Assembly (NCBI RefSeq): GCF_002192255.1
Contig: NZ_CP021768.1
Coordinates: 2,622,001-2,686,000 of the forward strand
Direction: 5' to 3'
DNA from: Stenotrophomonas sp. WZN-1
Lineage (GTDB): Bacteria > Pseudomonadota > Gammaproteobacteria > Xanthomonadales > Xanthomonadaceae
DNA: 64,000 nucleotides
Shown: positions 1 through 7,366 of the stretch, one piece after another
How positions within the stretch are numbered: the first letter of the stretch is position 1
How the letters are laid out: the number at the start of each line of letters is the position of its first letter
Notes under the pieces: generated by a model
Databases searched by the model: none
The model's input: only the letters and a program-made list of their open reading frames with translations
What the model was told of the DNA's origin: nothing
Translations under genes and position numbers: made by a program

Positions 1-1124
1 CGCTTCTCGACCAGCAGCTTCACCACATCGTGCAGTTCCGGTTCCAGCTCCGGCGGCAGTTCCGGGCGCGGCTCGTTGAACAGCTCGAAGTCGGCGGCGG
101 AGAACACCAGCATCTCGCCGGCACCGTTGTGGCGCAGCAGGTCATCGCCCTGTCGCGGCTGCAGCATCTCGCTCCAGCCGCGGAAATCATCCACTTCCTT
201 GCCCTTGTTCTGGGTGAACAGGTTGTAGGCGATGCGCACCGTCAGCTGGTCATCGCGATGCAGCTGCTCGATGACCTGGTAGTCCTCGGGATAGTTCTGG
301 AAACCACCGCCGGCGTCGATGACCGAAGTGATGCCGAGCCGGTTCAGTTCGCGCATGAAATGGCGCGTCGAGTTGGCCTGGTACTCGATCGGCAGGCGTG
401 GCCCCTTGGCCAGCGTCGCATACAGGATCAGCGCATTGGGCTTGGCCAGCAGCAGCCCGGTCGGGTTGCCGAGCGAGTCACGCACGATCTGCCCACCCGG
501 CGGATCCGGCGTGTCCTTGGTGTAGCCACAGGCGCGCAACGCCGCGCGGTTGAGCAGCGCGCGGTCGTACAGGTGCAGCAGGAACACCGGCGTGTCCGGC
601 GCGATGTCGTTGAGCTCCTGCAGCGTGGGCAGGCGCTTCTCGTTGAATTGCGCAGCGGTGAAGCCGCCGACCACGCGCACCCACTGCGGCGCCGGGGTGC
701 GGTCGACCTGCGCCTTGAGCATCGCCATCGCATCGGCCAGCGAACGCAGGCCGTCCCAGCGCAGCTCCAGGTTGTAGTTCAGGCCGCCGCGGATCAGATG
801 GGTATGGCTGTCGTTGAGCCCGGGCAGCAGGCGCCGGCCCTGGGCGTCGATCAGGGTCGCTTCATTGCCCCAGCCACACATGATCTCCTCGTCGCTGCCG
901 ACGGCAACGATGCGCCCTTCCTGCACGGCCAGCGCCTGTGCATGCGGCTGCTGTGGGTCAAGGGTGGTGATGCGGGCATTGCGGATGACCAGCGTGCTCA
1001 TGCGACGCTCCTTGGAAGTGGAATCGAGTGCGGCACCGGCACGGCCGGCCAGGCCCAGCGCCACCGCGGCGCTGCCGGCCAGCACCACGTTGCGGCGGCC
1101 GTGATCGAGTGGATCGTGACTCAT
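1..1124 (-). CDS. Tat-exported amidohydrolase (amidohydrolase_3 / YtcJ type), 3' end outside window
   Basis: 374 residues are visible and the C-terminus lies beyond the left edge. The N-terminus has a twin-arginine signal (RRNVVLAG, residues 10-17) and a hydrophobic stretch ending near residue 32. A second possible start (MSTLVIRN, residue 42) would give a cytoplasmic form. The body begins like metal-dependent amidohydrolases: a beta-sandwich segment (VIRNARITTLD), 'LLPGLNDSHTHL' with the metal-binding HxH at 107-109, and later 'GITSVIDAGG'. YtcJ-type proteins hydrolyse C-N bonds of amide or cyclic substrates; the substrate here is unknown. The start overlaps the DoxX stop by 4 nt (ATGA), so the gene is the last visible member of a coupled operon. 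The family is certain, the reaction is not. Confidence 0.85.
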   Translation of the reverse strand, partial: MSHDPLDHGRRNVVLAGSAAVALGLAGRAGAALDSTSKERRMSTLVIRNARITTLDPQQPHAQALAVQEGRIVAVGSDEEIMCGWGNEATLIDAQGRRLLPGLNDSHTHLIRGGLNYNLELRWDGLRSLADAMAMLKAQVDRTPAPQWVRVVGGFTAAQFNEKRLPTLQELNDIAPDTPVFLLHLYDRALLNRAALRACGYTKDTPDPPGGQIVRDSLGNPTGLLLAKPNALILYATLAKGPRLPIEYQANSTRHFMRELNRLGITSVIDAGGGFQNYPEDYQVIEQLHRDDQLTVRIAYNLFTQNKGKEVDDFRGWSEMLQPRQGDDLLRHNGAGEMLVFSAADFELFNEPRPELPPELEPELHDVVKLLVEK

Positions 1125-1546
1125 GCGAAATCTCCAGGAAGGCGTTGGCCGTCCAGTGCCCATGCGCCGGGCCCGGCCAGCGCGAGGGCCAGCAGCACCG
1201 TGGTCCACATCAACGGGTACTCGGTGCCGCCGCGCATCCAGAACCAGCCCCTGGGCAAGGCCAACAGGACGGTGAAGCCGATGAAGGCGGCCGCCGCAAG
1301 CGCGGCGACGCGGGTCTGCCAGCCCAGCAGCACGGCCAGCCCGGACAGCACCTGCAGCAGGGCCAGCAGCAGCGGCAGCGGCGCCACCGCTGGCAGGCCG
1401 AAGCCGCGCAGTTCGGTGGCGAAGCCGGCCAGCCCGGGGCCACCGAACCAGCCGAACAGCTTGCCCAGCGCGTGCGGCAGCAGGAAGCCACCTGCCGCCA
1501 CCCTTAGCATCAGCAGGGCCAGGTCGACGCCATGGCCGGCAACCAT
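1121..1546 (-). CDS. DoxX family inner-membrane protein
   Basis: 141 residues with four predicted membrane segments (about 8-28, 47-70, 75-95 and 108-128). It has the DoxX hallmarks: an early 'LRVAAGGFLLPHALGKLFGWF' region and a C-terminal 'GPGAWALD'. DoxX proteins are small membrane partners of redox or oxidative-stress enzymes; their chemistry is poorly defined. It starts 2 nt after the isochorismatase-like stop and its own stop overlaps the next start, so translation is probably coupled along the operon. The pairing with two hydrolases suggests a shared detoxification or catabolic role, which is inference. Confidence 0.85.
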   Translation of the reverse strand: MVAGHGVDLALLMLRVAAGGFLLPHALGKLFGWFGGPGLAGFATELRGFGLPAVAPLPLLLALLQVLSGLAVLLGWQTRVAALAAAAFIGFTVLLALPRGWFWMRGGTEYPLMWTTVLLALALAGPGAWALDGQRLPGDFA

Positions 1547-1548
1547 GC

Positions 1549-2205
1549 TCAGTGCCCGCCTTCCTGCGCGCCGAACATGCGCTTGGCGTACTGGATGCCG
1601 ATGCCATAGCCGCCGGCGTGGTCGCGGGCAATGCCGGTGGTCAGGTCGTAGGTTTCACCCCGTGCCCAGTCGCGCTGCAGCTCCAGCAGGTACTGCACGC
1701 TGGTCATCGGCACCGCACCAGCCTGCACCATGCGGGTGATCGCACGCTCGTGGGCTTCTTCGCTGACATCGCCGCAGGCATCGGTGATCACGTAGACCTC
1801 GAAGCCCTGCGCCAACGCCGACAGCGCCGGACCCACGATGCAGACGCTGGTCCACAGCCCGGCCACAACCAGGCGACGCTTGCCGATGCGGTTGATCTCA
1901 TCGATCACCGCCTGATCTTCCCAGGTGTTCATCGAGGTGCGGTCGAACACCGTCTGGCCCGGGAAGATCTCCGGCAGTTCCGGGAACATCGGGCCGGAGA
2001 ACGACGCTTCGGCAACGGTGGTCAGCAGTACCGGCACGTTGAAACCCTTGGCGCCCTTGCTGATCAGCGACACGTTGTTGCGCAGCGCCGAAATGTCGAT
2101 GGTGTGGGTGGCGAACGCCATCTGCGACTGGAAGTCGATCAGTACCAGGGCATGGTCGGTGGGCGACAGCAGGGCCGGGGCGGGCGTGGCGGTGGCAAGG
2201 CTCAT
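1549..2205 (-). CDS. Isochorismatase-like cysteine hydrolase (YcaC-type)
   Basis: 218 residues of the isochorismatase fold. Visible hallmarks are 'LVLIDFQSQM' with the catalytic Asp at 24, an R-x4-N-x-W motif after residue 88 (RTSMNTW), and the nucleophile region 'LWTSVCIVGPAL' with Cys122. Members cleave amides or N-carbamoyl compounds; YcaC and its relatives have no settled substrate. There is no signal peptide, so it is cytoplasmic. It lies between the AraC gene (4-nt ATGA overlap) and doxX (2 nt gap), so all four genes look like one transcript, probably controlled by that AraC protein. Family assignment is firm, substrate unknown. Confidence 0.88.
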   Translation of the reverse strand: MSLATATPAPALLSPTDHALVLIDFQSQMAFATHTIDISALRNNVSLISKGAKGFNVPVLLTTVAEASFSGPMFPELPEIFPGQTVFDRTSMNTWEDQAVIDEINRIGKRRLVVAGLWTSVCIVGPALSALAQGFEVYVITDACGDVSEEAHERAITRMVQAGAVPMTSVQYLLELQRDWARGETYDLTTGIARDHAGGYGIGIQYAKRMFGAQEGGH

Positions 2206-2645
2206 GGATGGACTCCGTTGGAAGCATGATCAGGGGGAAGCAACAGGGCGGCATCACCGGCCAGGTACTGGCCGGGGCTGCAGCCGGTCTCGGCGCGGAA
2301 GCTGCGGACAAAATGGCTTTGGTCGAAGAAGCCCAGCTGCTGGGCCAGGCACGCCATCGGCAGCTGCGCGCCGGGCAACAGTTGCCGCGCACGTTCGATG
2401 CGGCGACGACGCACATAACGAAGCGGACTGGCGCCGGTACCGGTGCGGAACAGGCGCACCAGGTGGAAGCGGCTGACACAGGCGGCCTGCGCCAGTTCGG
2501 TCACCCGCAGCGGCTGCGACAGGTGTTCATCGACATAGCGCAAGGCGCGCTGCAATGCGGCGGCCTGCTGCGGTGCCAGCGCCACGGCAGGCGGTTCGGG
2601 CGGAACAACGGTGGCCATGCGGGGCGCCGCGAGGGGGTAGCCCAT
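2202..2645 (-). CDS. AraC-family transcriptional regulator, short form
   Basis: 147 residues: a proline/alanine-rich lead of about 28 residues, then a complete C-terminal AraC DNA-binding domain with two helix-turn-helix units (first: VTELAQAACVSRFHLVRLFR; second: MACLAQQLGFFDQSHFVRSF) and the usual 'G.SP..Y' ending (GCSPGQYL). There is no recognisable ligand-binding domain, so it may respond to a partner protein or act as a simple activator. It is the first gene of the four-gene operon and overlaps the hydrolase start by 4 nt, so it probably regulates that operon. An upstream in-frame extension lacks a convincing ribosome site. Confidence 0.85.
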   Translation of the reverse strand: MGYPLAAPRMATVVPPEPPAVALAPQQAAALQRALRYVDEHLSQPLRVTELAQAACVSRFHLVRLFRTGTGASPLRYVRRRRIERARQLLPGAQLPMACLAQQLGFFDQSHFVRSFRAETGCSPGQYLAGDAALLLPPDHASNGVHP

Positions 2646-2695
2646 GGTGCGCGGCCGCCGCGCGATGCCCTACCCCCGTCGGTCGGGGCCAGCAC

Positions 2696-3028
2696 CTACC
2701 CGAATGGGGGAGGCCGACGGCCGAGCAGGCGGCGCCCGAACAAGCGCGCATCCACTGAGTAGGCGCCCGGCCCCAGCATCAGCAGCGCCGGTGGCAACGC
2801 CACCAGCGGCCACGAAGCCTGCTGCGCGAACATGGTCGCGGTTGCCATCAGGGCCGCCAGCGGCGTCAACACACCCAGCACGAGCATGGCCGCCGCCAGC
2901 AGGCACAGCACCGACCACCCGCCTGCATGGGTGCCGGGCAGGCACAGCGCGGCGGCCAGGCACAGCCGCAGCCACAGCAGGCCGATGCCCGGACCGCGGT
3001 CGGGGAACATCACGAACAGGCGCTGCAT
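2696..3028 (-). CDS. Small DoxX-like membrane protein
   Basis: 110 residues with about four hydrophobic segments and a C-terminal 'GPGAYSVDARLFGRR', the signature tail of DoxX-family proteins (compare GPGAWALD in the DoxX protein at 1121-1546). I start it at the ATG giving MQRLFVMFPD; a second in-frame ATG lies six codons in. It is divergent from the sensor kinase gene with about 100 bp between the starts, so both promoters sit in that gap. The function is unknown; a link to sensing by the kinase is only positional. Confidence 0.7.
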   Translation of the reverse strand: MQRLFVMFPDRGPGIGLLWLRLCLAAALCLPGTHAGGWSVLCLLAAAMLVLGVLTPLAALMATATMFAQQASWPLVALPPALLMLGPGAYSVDARLFGRRLLGRRPPPFG

Positions 3029-3124
3029 GGCCGGGCTCCAGAGGACATGCCGGCGTGATAGCCGACCGCGGCGCCCGCCGCCTACCCCGTTCGGGTCACC
3101 CCGGGCTGCCCCACACCTGCCAGA

Positions 3125-6100
3125 ATGCGCGCCATGCGTGGCCGCCCCTTCCCGTTGCAACGTCACCTGCGGACGCTGCTGACCTGCCTGCTGCTGTTGA
3201 CCGCCCTGCCCGCCCTTGCCGTGCAGCGCCCACCAGTGAGCGGCGGGTTGCCCGATTACGAGCACACGGCCTGGCGCGTCGGCCAGGGCGCCCCCGGCGA
3301 TATCTGGGACATCACCCAGGACCGGGACGGCCTGTTGTGGCTGGCCACCGGCTCGGGGCTGTACCGCTTCGACGGTCGTCGTTTTGAACGCCAGGCACCT
3401 CCCGTGGGCAGCCATTTCCCGTCCACCAACATGGTCACCCTTGCGCTGGGCCGCGACGATGCCCTGTGGATCGGCTACTTCCAGGCCGGCATCAGCCAGT
3501 TCGCGCGCGGCCAGCTGCACAACTACGGCCGCGACCAGGGCGTGCCGGTGGGTGTGGTGCCACACTTCAGCCAGGACCGTGACGGCCGGCTGTGGGCCGC
3601 GATCAATGGTGGACTACGCCAGTTCAATGGCCAACGCTGGCAGCCGCTGCCCACTGGCATGGGGGTGCCGGAACATCGCGTGCAATGGCTGCTGCACGAC
3701 AGCCGCGGCACCTTCTGGGTACTGGCCGACCTGAAGGTCTGGATGCGCGCGGCCGGCCAGGCAGCCTTCAAGGACACCGGCATCGCCGTCTCGCAGATGG
3801 CGACGCTGGCCGAAAGTCCGCAGGGTGAAGTGTGGCTGGCCGATCGCGTGCGCGGTACGTCGCCGCTGGCCAACCCACAAGGCCTGCTGCCGGACAGCGA
3901 GCGCGAGGCACGGCGGTTGCCTGGGCTGGTCGCTGCGCGCCTGCAGTTCACTGCCGATGGCGCGCTGTGGGCAACATTGAGCCCGCATGGCGGTGTCGCC
4001 CGCGTCACCTTCGACGGTGGCCGTGCCGTGCGCATGGAGCGCTTCGATTCGCCGCACGGGCTGACCGCCACCTCGGCCGTGCCGATCATCGTCGATCGCG
4101 AAGGCAATCTCTGGGTCGGCACCAATCTCGGCCTCAACCGCTTCCGCGCGCGCAGCGTGCACACGCTGGCGGTAGGCCCCAGTGATCCCTACCGCTCACT
4201 GGTGCGGGCCAGCGATGGGCATGTGTATGGCTATGGCGAAGACCTCAAGCCCTACGACCTCAGGCGCACCCTGCTCGATGGCAGTGCCACGCAGCTGCAG
4301 GCCGCCGCGCGCCAGGCACCCACCCCGATCTGGCAGTTCGACTGGGTCAACCTTGCACGCACCGTGGCCGGCCGCACCACGCGGATTCCGCTGCCTGCGC
4401 CCTTCACCGGGCAACCACTGCATGCCCTGCTGTTCCCCGACGACGAGCAGGCCTGGGTCTGCACGGGAGAACGAGGGGTCCTGCACTACTTGCAGGACCG
4501 CTGGCAGCGCGAACCCCGCCTGCCCGAACTGGCCTGCTCGTCGCTGGCGCTGGATGCCAACGGCCAGCTGCTGCTCGGCTATGCAGACGGCCGGCTGCGC
4601 CGCATGGGGGCGACGCGCATCGAAACCTTCGACGCCGGCCACGGCCTGTCGGTCGGGCCGATCACGGCGCTACTCGATCATCAGGACCTGCTGCTGGTTG
4701 CCGGCGAGGCCGGGTTGGCCGTGCGCCTGGGCAATGGCCGGTTCGTCCAGGTGAGCACCGACATGGCCGGCGTGATGGAAGGCATCACCGGCATGGTCGC
4801 CGATGCGAATGGCTACCTCTGGCTCAATGGCAGTCGTGGCCTGGTCCGACTGGGGAGCGATCAGCTGCGGCGCGCACTGCGCAGCGGGCAGCCGGTGACG
4901 CCACGCCTGTTCGATGCGGTGGATGGCATGCCCGGCATCGCCCTGCAGAGCGGACCGATCGCCACCGCCGCACTGGCCAACGATGGCCTGTTGTGGCTGG
5001 CCACCAACCAGGGCCTGGCCTGGCTGGACACCACCCGCTCGCACGTCAACACCATGGCGCCCAGCGTGCGCATCGGCGAAGTGCTGTATGGCAGCGAGCA
5101 CGAGCCGCTACGCGATGGCCTGCGCCTTCCGGCCGGCACCAGCCAACTGCAGATCGATTACGTGGCGCTGTCGCTGGCACGCCCGGAGCGCAACCGCTAC
5201 CGCTATCGCCTGTCCGGCGTTGACGACGGCTGGCAGGATGCGGGCAGCAGCACGCGCGCGTATTACACCAACCTCGCACCGGGCAGTTACCGGTTCGAGG
5301 TGGAAGCCGCCAACGAAGACGGCATCTGGAGCACCGCGCCGGCCAGCCGCAGCTTCCGCATCGCCCCCACCTTCATGCAGACCGTGTGGTTCAAGCTGCT
5401 ATGCGCGGCCGTGATCCTCGCGCTGCTGGCAATGGCAGTGCGCATCCGCAGCGGGCAGCTGGCGGCCCTGTTCCGCGCGCGCCTGCAGGAACGCCATGTC
5501 GAACGCGAACGCATCGCCCGCGACCTGCACGACACCCTGCTGCAGGGCAGCCAGGGCCTGATCCTGCGCCTGCATGCGATCAGCCAGGCCGCGCAGACGC
5601 CAGAGCCCGTACGCAGCCAGCTGGAATCGGCGATGCAGCTGGCCGAGCGCAACCTGGCCGAGGGCCGCGAGCGGGTCAACGCACTGCGTGACGGCCCTTT
5701 CGCGGGTCGCGACCTCGCTTCGGCGCTGGCCGATGTTCACGCCGAATACGCCGGGCACGGCACCAATCCACTGCGGCTGACCGTGGAAGGCGCAACGCCC
5801 CCACTGCAGGCCGATGCCGCCGAGGAAGTGTTCCTGATCGGACGCGAAGCCATCCGCAACGCGTTGCGTCATGCCCATGCCAGCGCCATCGAAGTGGAGC
5901 TGTCCTACGGCACGCGGTGTTTCCTGCTGCATGTGCGCGACGATGGCGTCGGCATCGCCGACGAGAATGCCGGGCACGGCCATTGGGGCCTGCAGGGCAT
6001 GCGCGAACGTGCGCAACGCCTCGGCGCCGAACTGCAGCTGTGGACGCGGCCCGGGCTGGGCACCGAAGTCGCGCTGGCGGTTCCTGCCCGTCGCCTGTAT

Positions 6101-6154
6101 CACCGCCGCCCATCGCGTTGGCGCTGGCCCTGGAGTAGAACGAGTCATGACTGA
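3125..6154 (+). CDS. Sensor histidine kinase with periplasmic beta-propeller (Reg_prop/Y_Y_Y) and HisKA_3 domain
   Basis: 1009 residues. Order: signal/anchor (about 15-32); long periplasmic region with repeated propeller motifs such as 'DGLLWLATGSGLYRFDG', 'DGRLWAAINGGLRQF' and 'EGNLWVGTNLGLNRF' (about 55-640); a Y_Y_Y sandwich (about 680-745); one transmembrane helix (about 754-774); HisKA_3 dimerisation helix with phospho-acceptor His802 in 'ARDLHDTLLQG'; and a HATPase with N-box near 912 (EAIRNALRHAHA) and 'DDGVGIADENAG'. It therefore senses something in the periplasm and phosphorylates a NarL/LuxR-type regulator, surely the next gene (8-nt overlap). Related Xanthomonad proteins often sense carbohydrates or antibiotics; the signal here is unknown. 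A second ATG lies three codons downstream. Confidence 0.93.
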   Translation: MRAMRGRPFPLQRHLRTLLTCLLLLTALPALAVQRPPVSGGLPDYEHTAWRVGQGAPGDIWDITQDRDGLLWLATGSGLYRFDGRRFERQAPPVGSHFPSTNMVTLALGRDDALWIGYFQAGISQFARGQLHNYGRDQGVPVGVVPHFSQDRDGRLWAAINGGLRQFNGQRWQPLPTGMGVPEHRVQWLLHDSRGTFWVLADLKVWMRAAGQAAFKDTGIAVSQMATLAESPQGEVWLADRVRGTSPLANPQGLLPDSEREARRLPGLVAARLQFTADGALWATLSPHGGVARVTFDGGRAVRMERFDSPHGLTATSAVPIIVDREGNLWVGTNLGLNRFRARSVHTLAVGPSDPYRSLVRASDGHVYGYGEDLKPYDLRRTLLDGSATQLQAAARQAPTPIWQFDWVNLARTVAGRTTRIPLPAPFTGQPLHALLFPDDEQAWVCTGERGVLHYLQDRWQREPRLPELACSSLALDANGQLLLGYADGRLRRMGATRIETFDAGHGLSVGPITALLDHQDLLLVAGEAGLAVRLGNGRFVQVSTDMAGVMEGITGMVADANGYLWLNGSRGLVRLGSDQLRRALRSGQPVTPRLFDAVDGMPGIALQSGPIATAALANDGLLWLATNQGLAWLDTTRSHVNTMAPSVRIGEVLYGSEHEPLRDGLRLPAGTSQLQIDYVALSLARPERNRYRYRLSGVDDGWQDAGSSTRAYYTNLAPGSYRFEVEAANEDGIWSTAPASRSFRIAPTFMQTVWFKLLCAAVILALLAMAVRIRSGQLAALFRARLQERHVERERIARDLHDTLLQGSQGLILRLHAISQAAQTPEPVRSQLESAMQLAERNLAEGRERVNALRDGPFAGRDLASALADVHAEYAGHGTNPLRLTVEGATPPLQADAAEEVFLIGREAIRNALRHAHASAIEVELSYGTRCFLLHVRDDGVGIADENAGHGHWGLQGMRERAQRLGAELQLWTRPGLGTEVALAVPARRLYHRRPSRWRWPWSRTSHD

Positions 6155-6800
6155 GTCCCCTGCCCCGATCGGCGTGCTGGTGGTCGACGACCACCCGCTG
6201 CTGCGCGACGGCTTGGCAGCGCTGCTGGGCGCCCATGCCGACCTGCGCCTGCTCGGCGAGGCCGCCGATGGCGAGGAAGCCATCGCGCGCTACCAGCAGT
6301 TGCAGCCGGACGTCGTGCTGATGGACCTGCAGATGCCACGCCTGGATGGCGTCGAGGCCATCGTGCGGATCCGCGCGATGGATCCGCGTGCACGCATCAT
6401 CGTGCTGACCACCTACCGCGGTGACGTACGCGCGGTGAGGGCGCTGCAGGCCGGCGCCAGCGCCTACCTGCTGAAGGACATGCTGCGCCATGAGCTGGTC
6501 GATACCATCCGCATGGTGGCCGGTGGCCGGCGCGCACCGATTCCACCAGTGGTGGCGGCGAGCATCGCCGCGCATGTGGTCGAGGATCGGCTGTCGCCCC
6601 GCGAGACCGAGGTGCTGCGGCACGTCGCCAGCGGGCTGTCGAACAAGCGCATCGGCGAGCGCATGCAGATTTCCGAGCAGACGGTGAAGGCGCACATGAA
6701 GAGCCTGATGGACAAGCTGGGCGTCGGTGATCGCACACATGCGGTGACCCAGGCCCTGCGGCGCGGGATCATCAGCCTGGACGACAGCGGTCACGATTAG
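6147..6800 (+). CDS. NarL/LuxR-family response regulator
   Basis: 217 residues. Receiver domain at 9-122 with acidic pocket (VVDDH), phospho-acceptor Asp60 in 'VVLMDLQMP', and a conserved Lys in 'AYLLKDM'. LuxR helix-turn-helix at about 148-210 (LSPRETEVLRHVASGLSNK, then 'SEQTVKAHMKSLMDKLGV'). The start is the ATG inside the last codons of the kinase gene (8-nt overlap), so the pair is translationally coupled and forms one two-component system. It ends just before a large repeat mosaic, so no target gene follows it directly; targets could be itself, the small DoxX-like gene upstream or genes elsewhere. Confidence 0.95.
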   Translation: MTESPAPIGVLVVDDHPLLRDGLAALLGAHADLRLLGEAADGEEAIARYQQLQPDVVLMDLQMPRLDGVEAIVRIRAMDPRARIIVLTTYRGDVRAVRALQAGASAYLLKDMLRHELVDTIRMVAGGRRAPIPPVVAASIAAHVVEDRLSPRETEVLRHVASGLSNKRIGERMQISEQTVKAHMKSLMDKLGVGDRTHAVTQALRRGIISLDDSGHD

Positions 6801-6836
6801 GGGGTGTCCGGCAGGGCGTGCAGCCCTGCACCCGCA

Positions 6837-6859
6837 GTAGTGCCGGCCGCTGGCCGGCA
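6837..6859 (+). repeat. GTAG REP (SMAG-type), TGCCGGCC subtype
   Basis: GTAG followed by the palindrome TGCCGGCC-GCT-GGCCGGCA. This is the known Stenotrophomonas GTAG repeat head, which in related strains is mobilised by REP-associated tyrosine transposases. No such transposase gene is in this window. Confidence 0.85.
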
Positions 6860-6892
6860 ACCTCAACAGCAGAAGCGTGCATTCCGTGGGAT

Positions 6893-6994
6893 GGCGGGGC
6901 GGTGTCGGACTGCGGGGACGCCGTAAACCCATCCTTGGGGGCTTGGCCGCGGCATCCATGCCGCGGACACCCCGCACTCCGACACCGCCCCACC
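6893..6994 (+). repeat. ~100-bp hairpin element, copy A
   Basis: The arms at 6893-6917 and 6970-6994 pair almost perfectly (25 nt). Between them is ACGCCGTAAACCCATCC and a second internal hairpin, CCGCGGCAT-CC-ATGCCGCGG (6947-6966). It is preceded by a CAACAGCAGAAGC run and GTGGGATGG. Copies B (7172-7269, inverted) and C (39367-39468) share arms, inner motifs and the triplet run. Confidence 0.8.
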
Positions 6995-7018
6995 TCTGAC
7001 AGATTCCGATGGCGGTTG

Positions 7019-7065
7019 GTAGGTGTCGACCTTGGTCGACACGGTAGATCCGCACCATGCGTGGA
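7019..7065 (+). repeat. Two adjacent GTAG REPs
   Basis: GTAG-GTGTCGAC-CTTG-GTCGACAC (7019-7042) is followed directly by GTAGATCCGCACCATGCGTGGAT (7044-7065). These are two different subtypes of the same GTAG repeat family in direct order. The first subtype is the one forming the tandem array at 30514-30621. Confidence 0.85.
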
Positions 7066-7093
7066 TGAAAGCTGTCAGATATCGAAATACATC

Positions 7094-7136
7094 TGGGGTC
7101 AGATCCGTTTTCCTTCGGAAAACGGATCTGACCCCA
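7094..7136. repeat. Perfect 19-bp stem with C(TTCG)G cap
   Basis: TGGGGTCAGATCCGTTTTC pairs without mismatch with GAAAACGGATCTGACCCCA around a CTTCGG turn, the sequence of the very stable UUCG tetraloop. There is no T-run after it, so it is not a standard terminator. It sits at the core of the mosaic. From memory, similar GGGGTCAGATC palindromes are dispersed in Xanthomonadaceae genomes. Confidence 0.8.
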
Positions 7137-7171
7137 AGAGCCGTTCCGACAGATCGCAGAAAACTTTCGAA

Positions 7172-7269
7172 GGCGGGGTGGGTCCGGTTGCGGGGGCGTG
7201 AGCGCCATGGATGGCGCGAGCCTACATGGACGTATTTACGGCGTCCCCCGCAACCGGACCTACCCCGCC
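7172..7269 (-). repeat. ~100-bp hairpin element, copy B (inverted relative to A)
   Basis: The arms GGCGGGGTGGGTCCGGTTGCGGGG (from 7172) and its complement ending at 7269 enclose GCGCCATGGATGGCGC and ACGTATTTACGGCGT. Read on the minus strand it begins with CAACAG repeats (7291-7318), GTGGGATGG, then the arm, exactly like copies A and C. Confidence 0.8.
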
Positions 7270-7366
7270 ATCCCACGGATAGCCGGCTTTTGCTGTTGCT
7301 GTTGCTGTTTCTGTTGCTCCAGCTTCCAGCAGGTGCAGGGCTGCAAGCCCTGCCAAACATCCCCCT

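Larger units (their letters stand above)
6810..7354. repeat. Composite inverted-repeat mosaic (gene-free 566-bp gap)
   Basis: No gene is visible between 6801 and 7366. The stretch is a nested palindrome. The outermost copies of a 22-nt GCAGGGC...GCCCTGC hairpin (6810-6831 and 7333-7354) are reverse complements of each other with one mismatch. Inside them, in mirrored order, lie a CAACAG-type triplet run, a GTGGGATGG box and a ~100-bp hairpin (6893-6994 on the left, 7172-7269 on the right). The core holds two GTAG REPs (7019-7065) and a perfect stem (7094-7136). It lies between two convergent genes. Whether it moves as a unit or grew by stepwise insertion cannot be told from one copy. Confidence 0.8.

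Noticed and set aside
3028..3125. Riboswitch or RNA gene upstream of the sensor kinase
   Set aside because: The gap of under 100 bp has no conserved stem or tRNA-like fold visible.
6801..7366. Insertion sequence in the repeat mosaic
   Set aside because: No transposase frame is present and no target-site duplication could be recognised; it is a repeat mosaic only.
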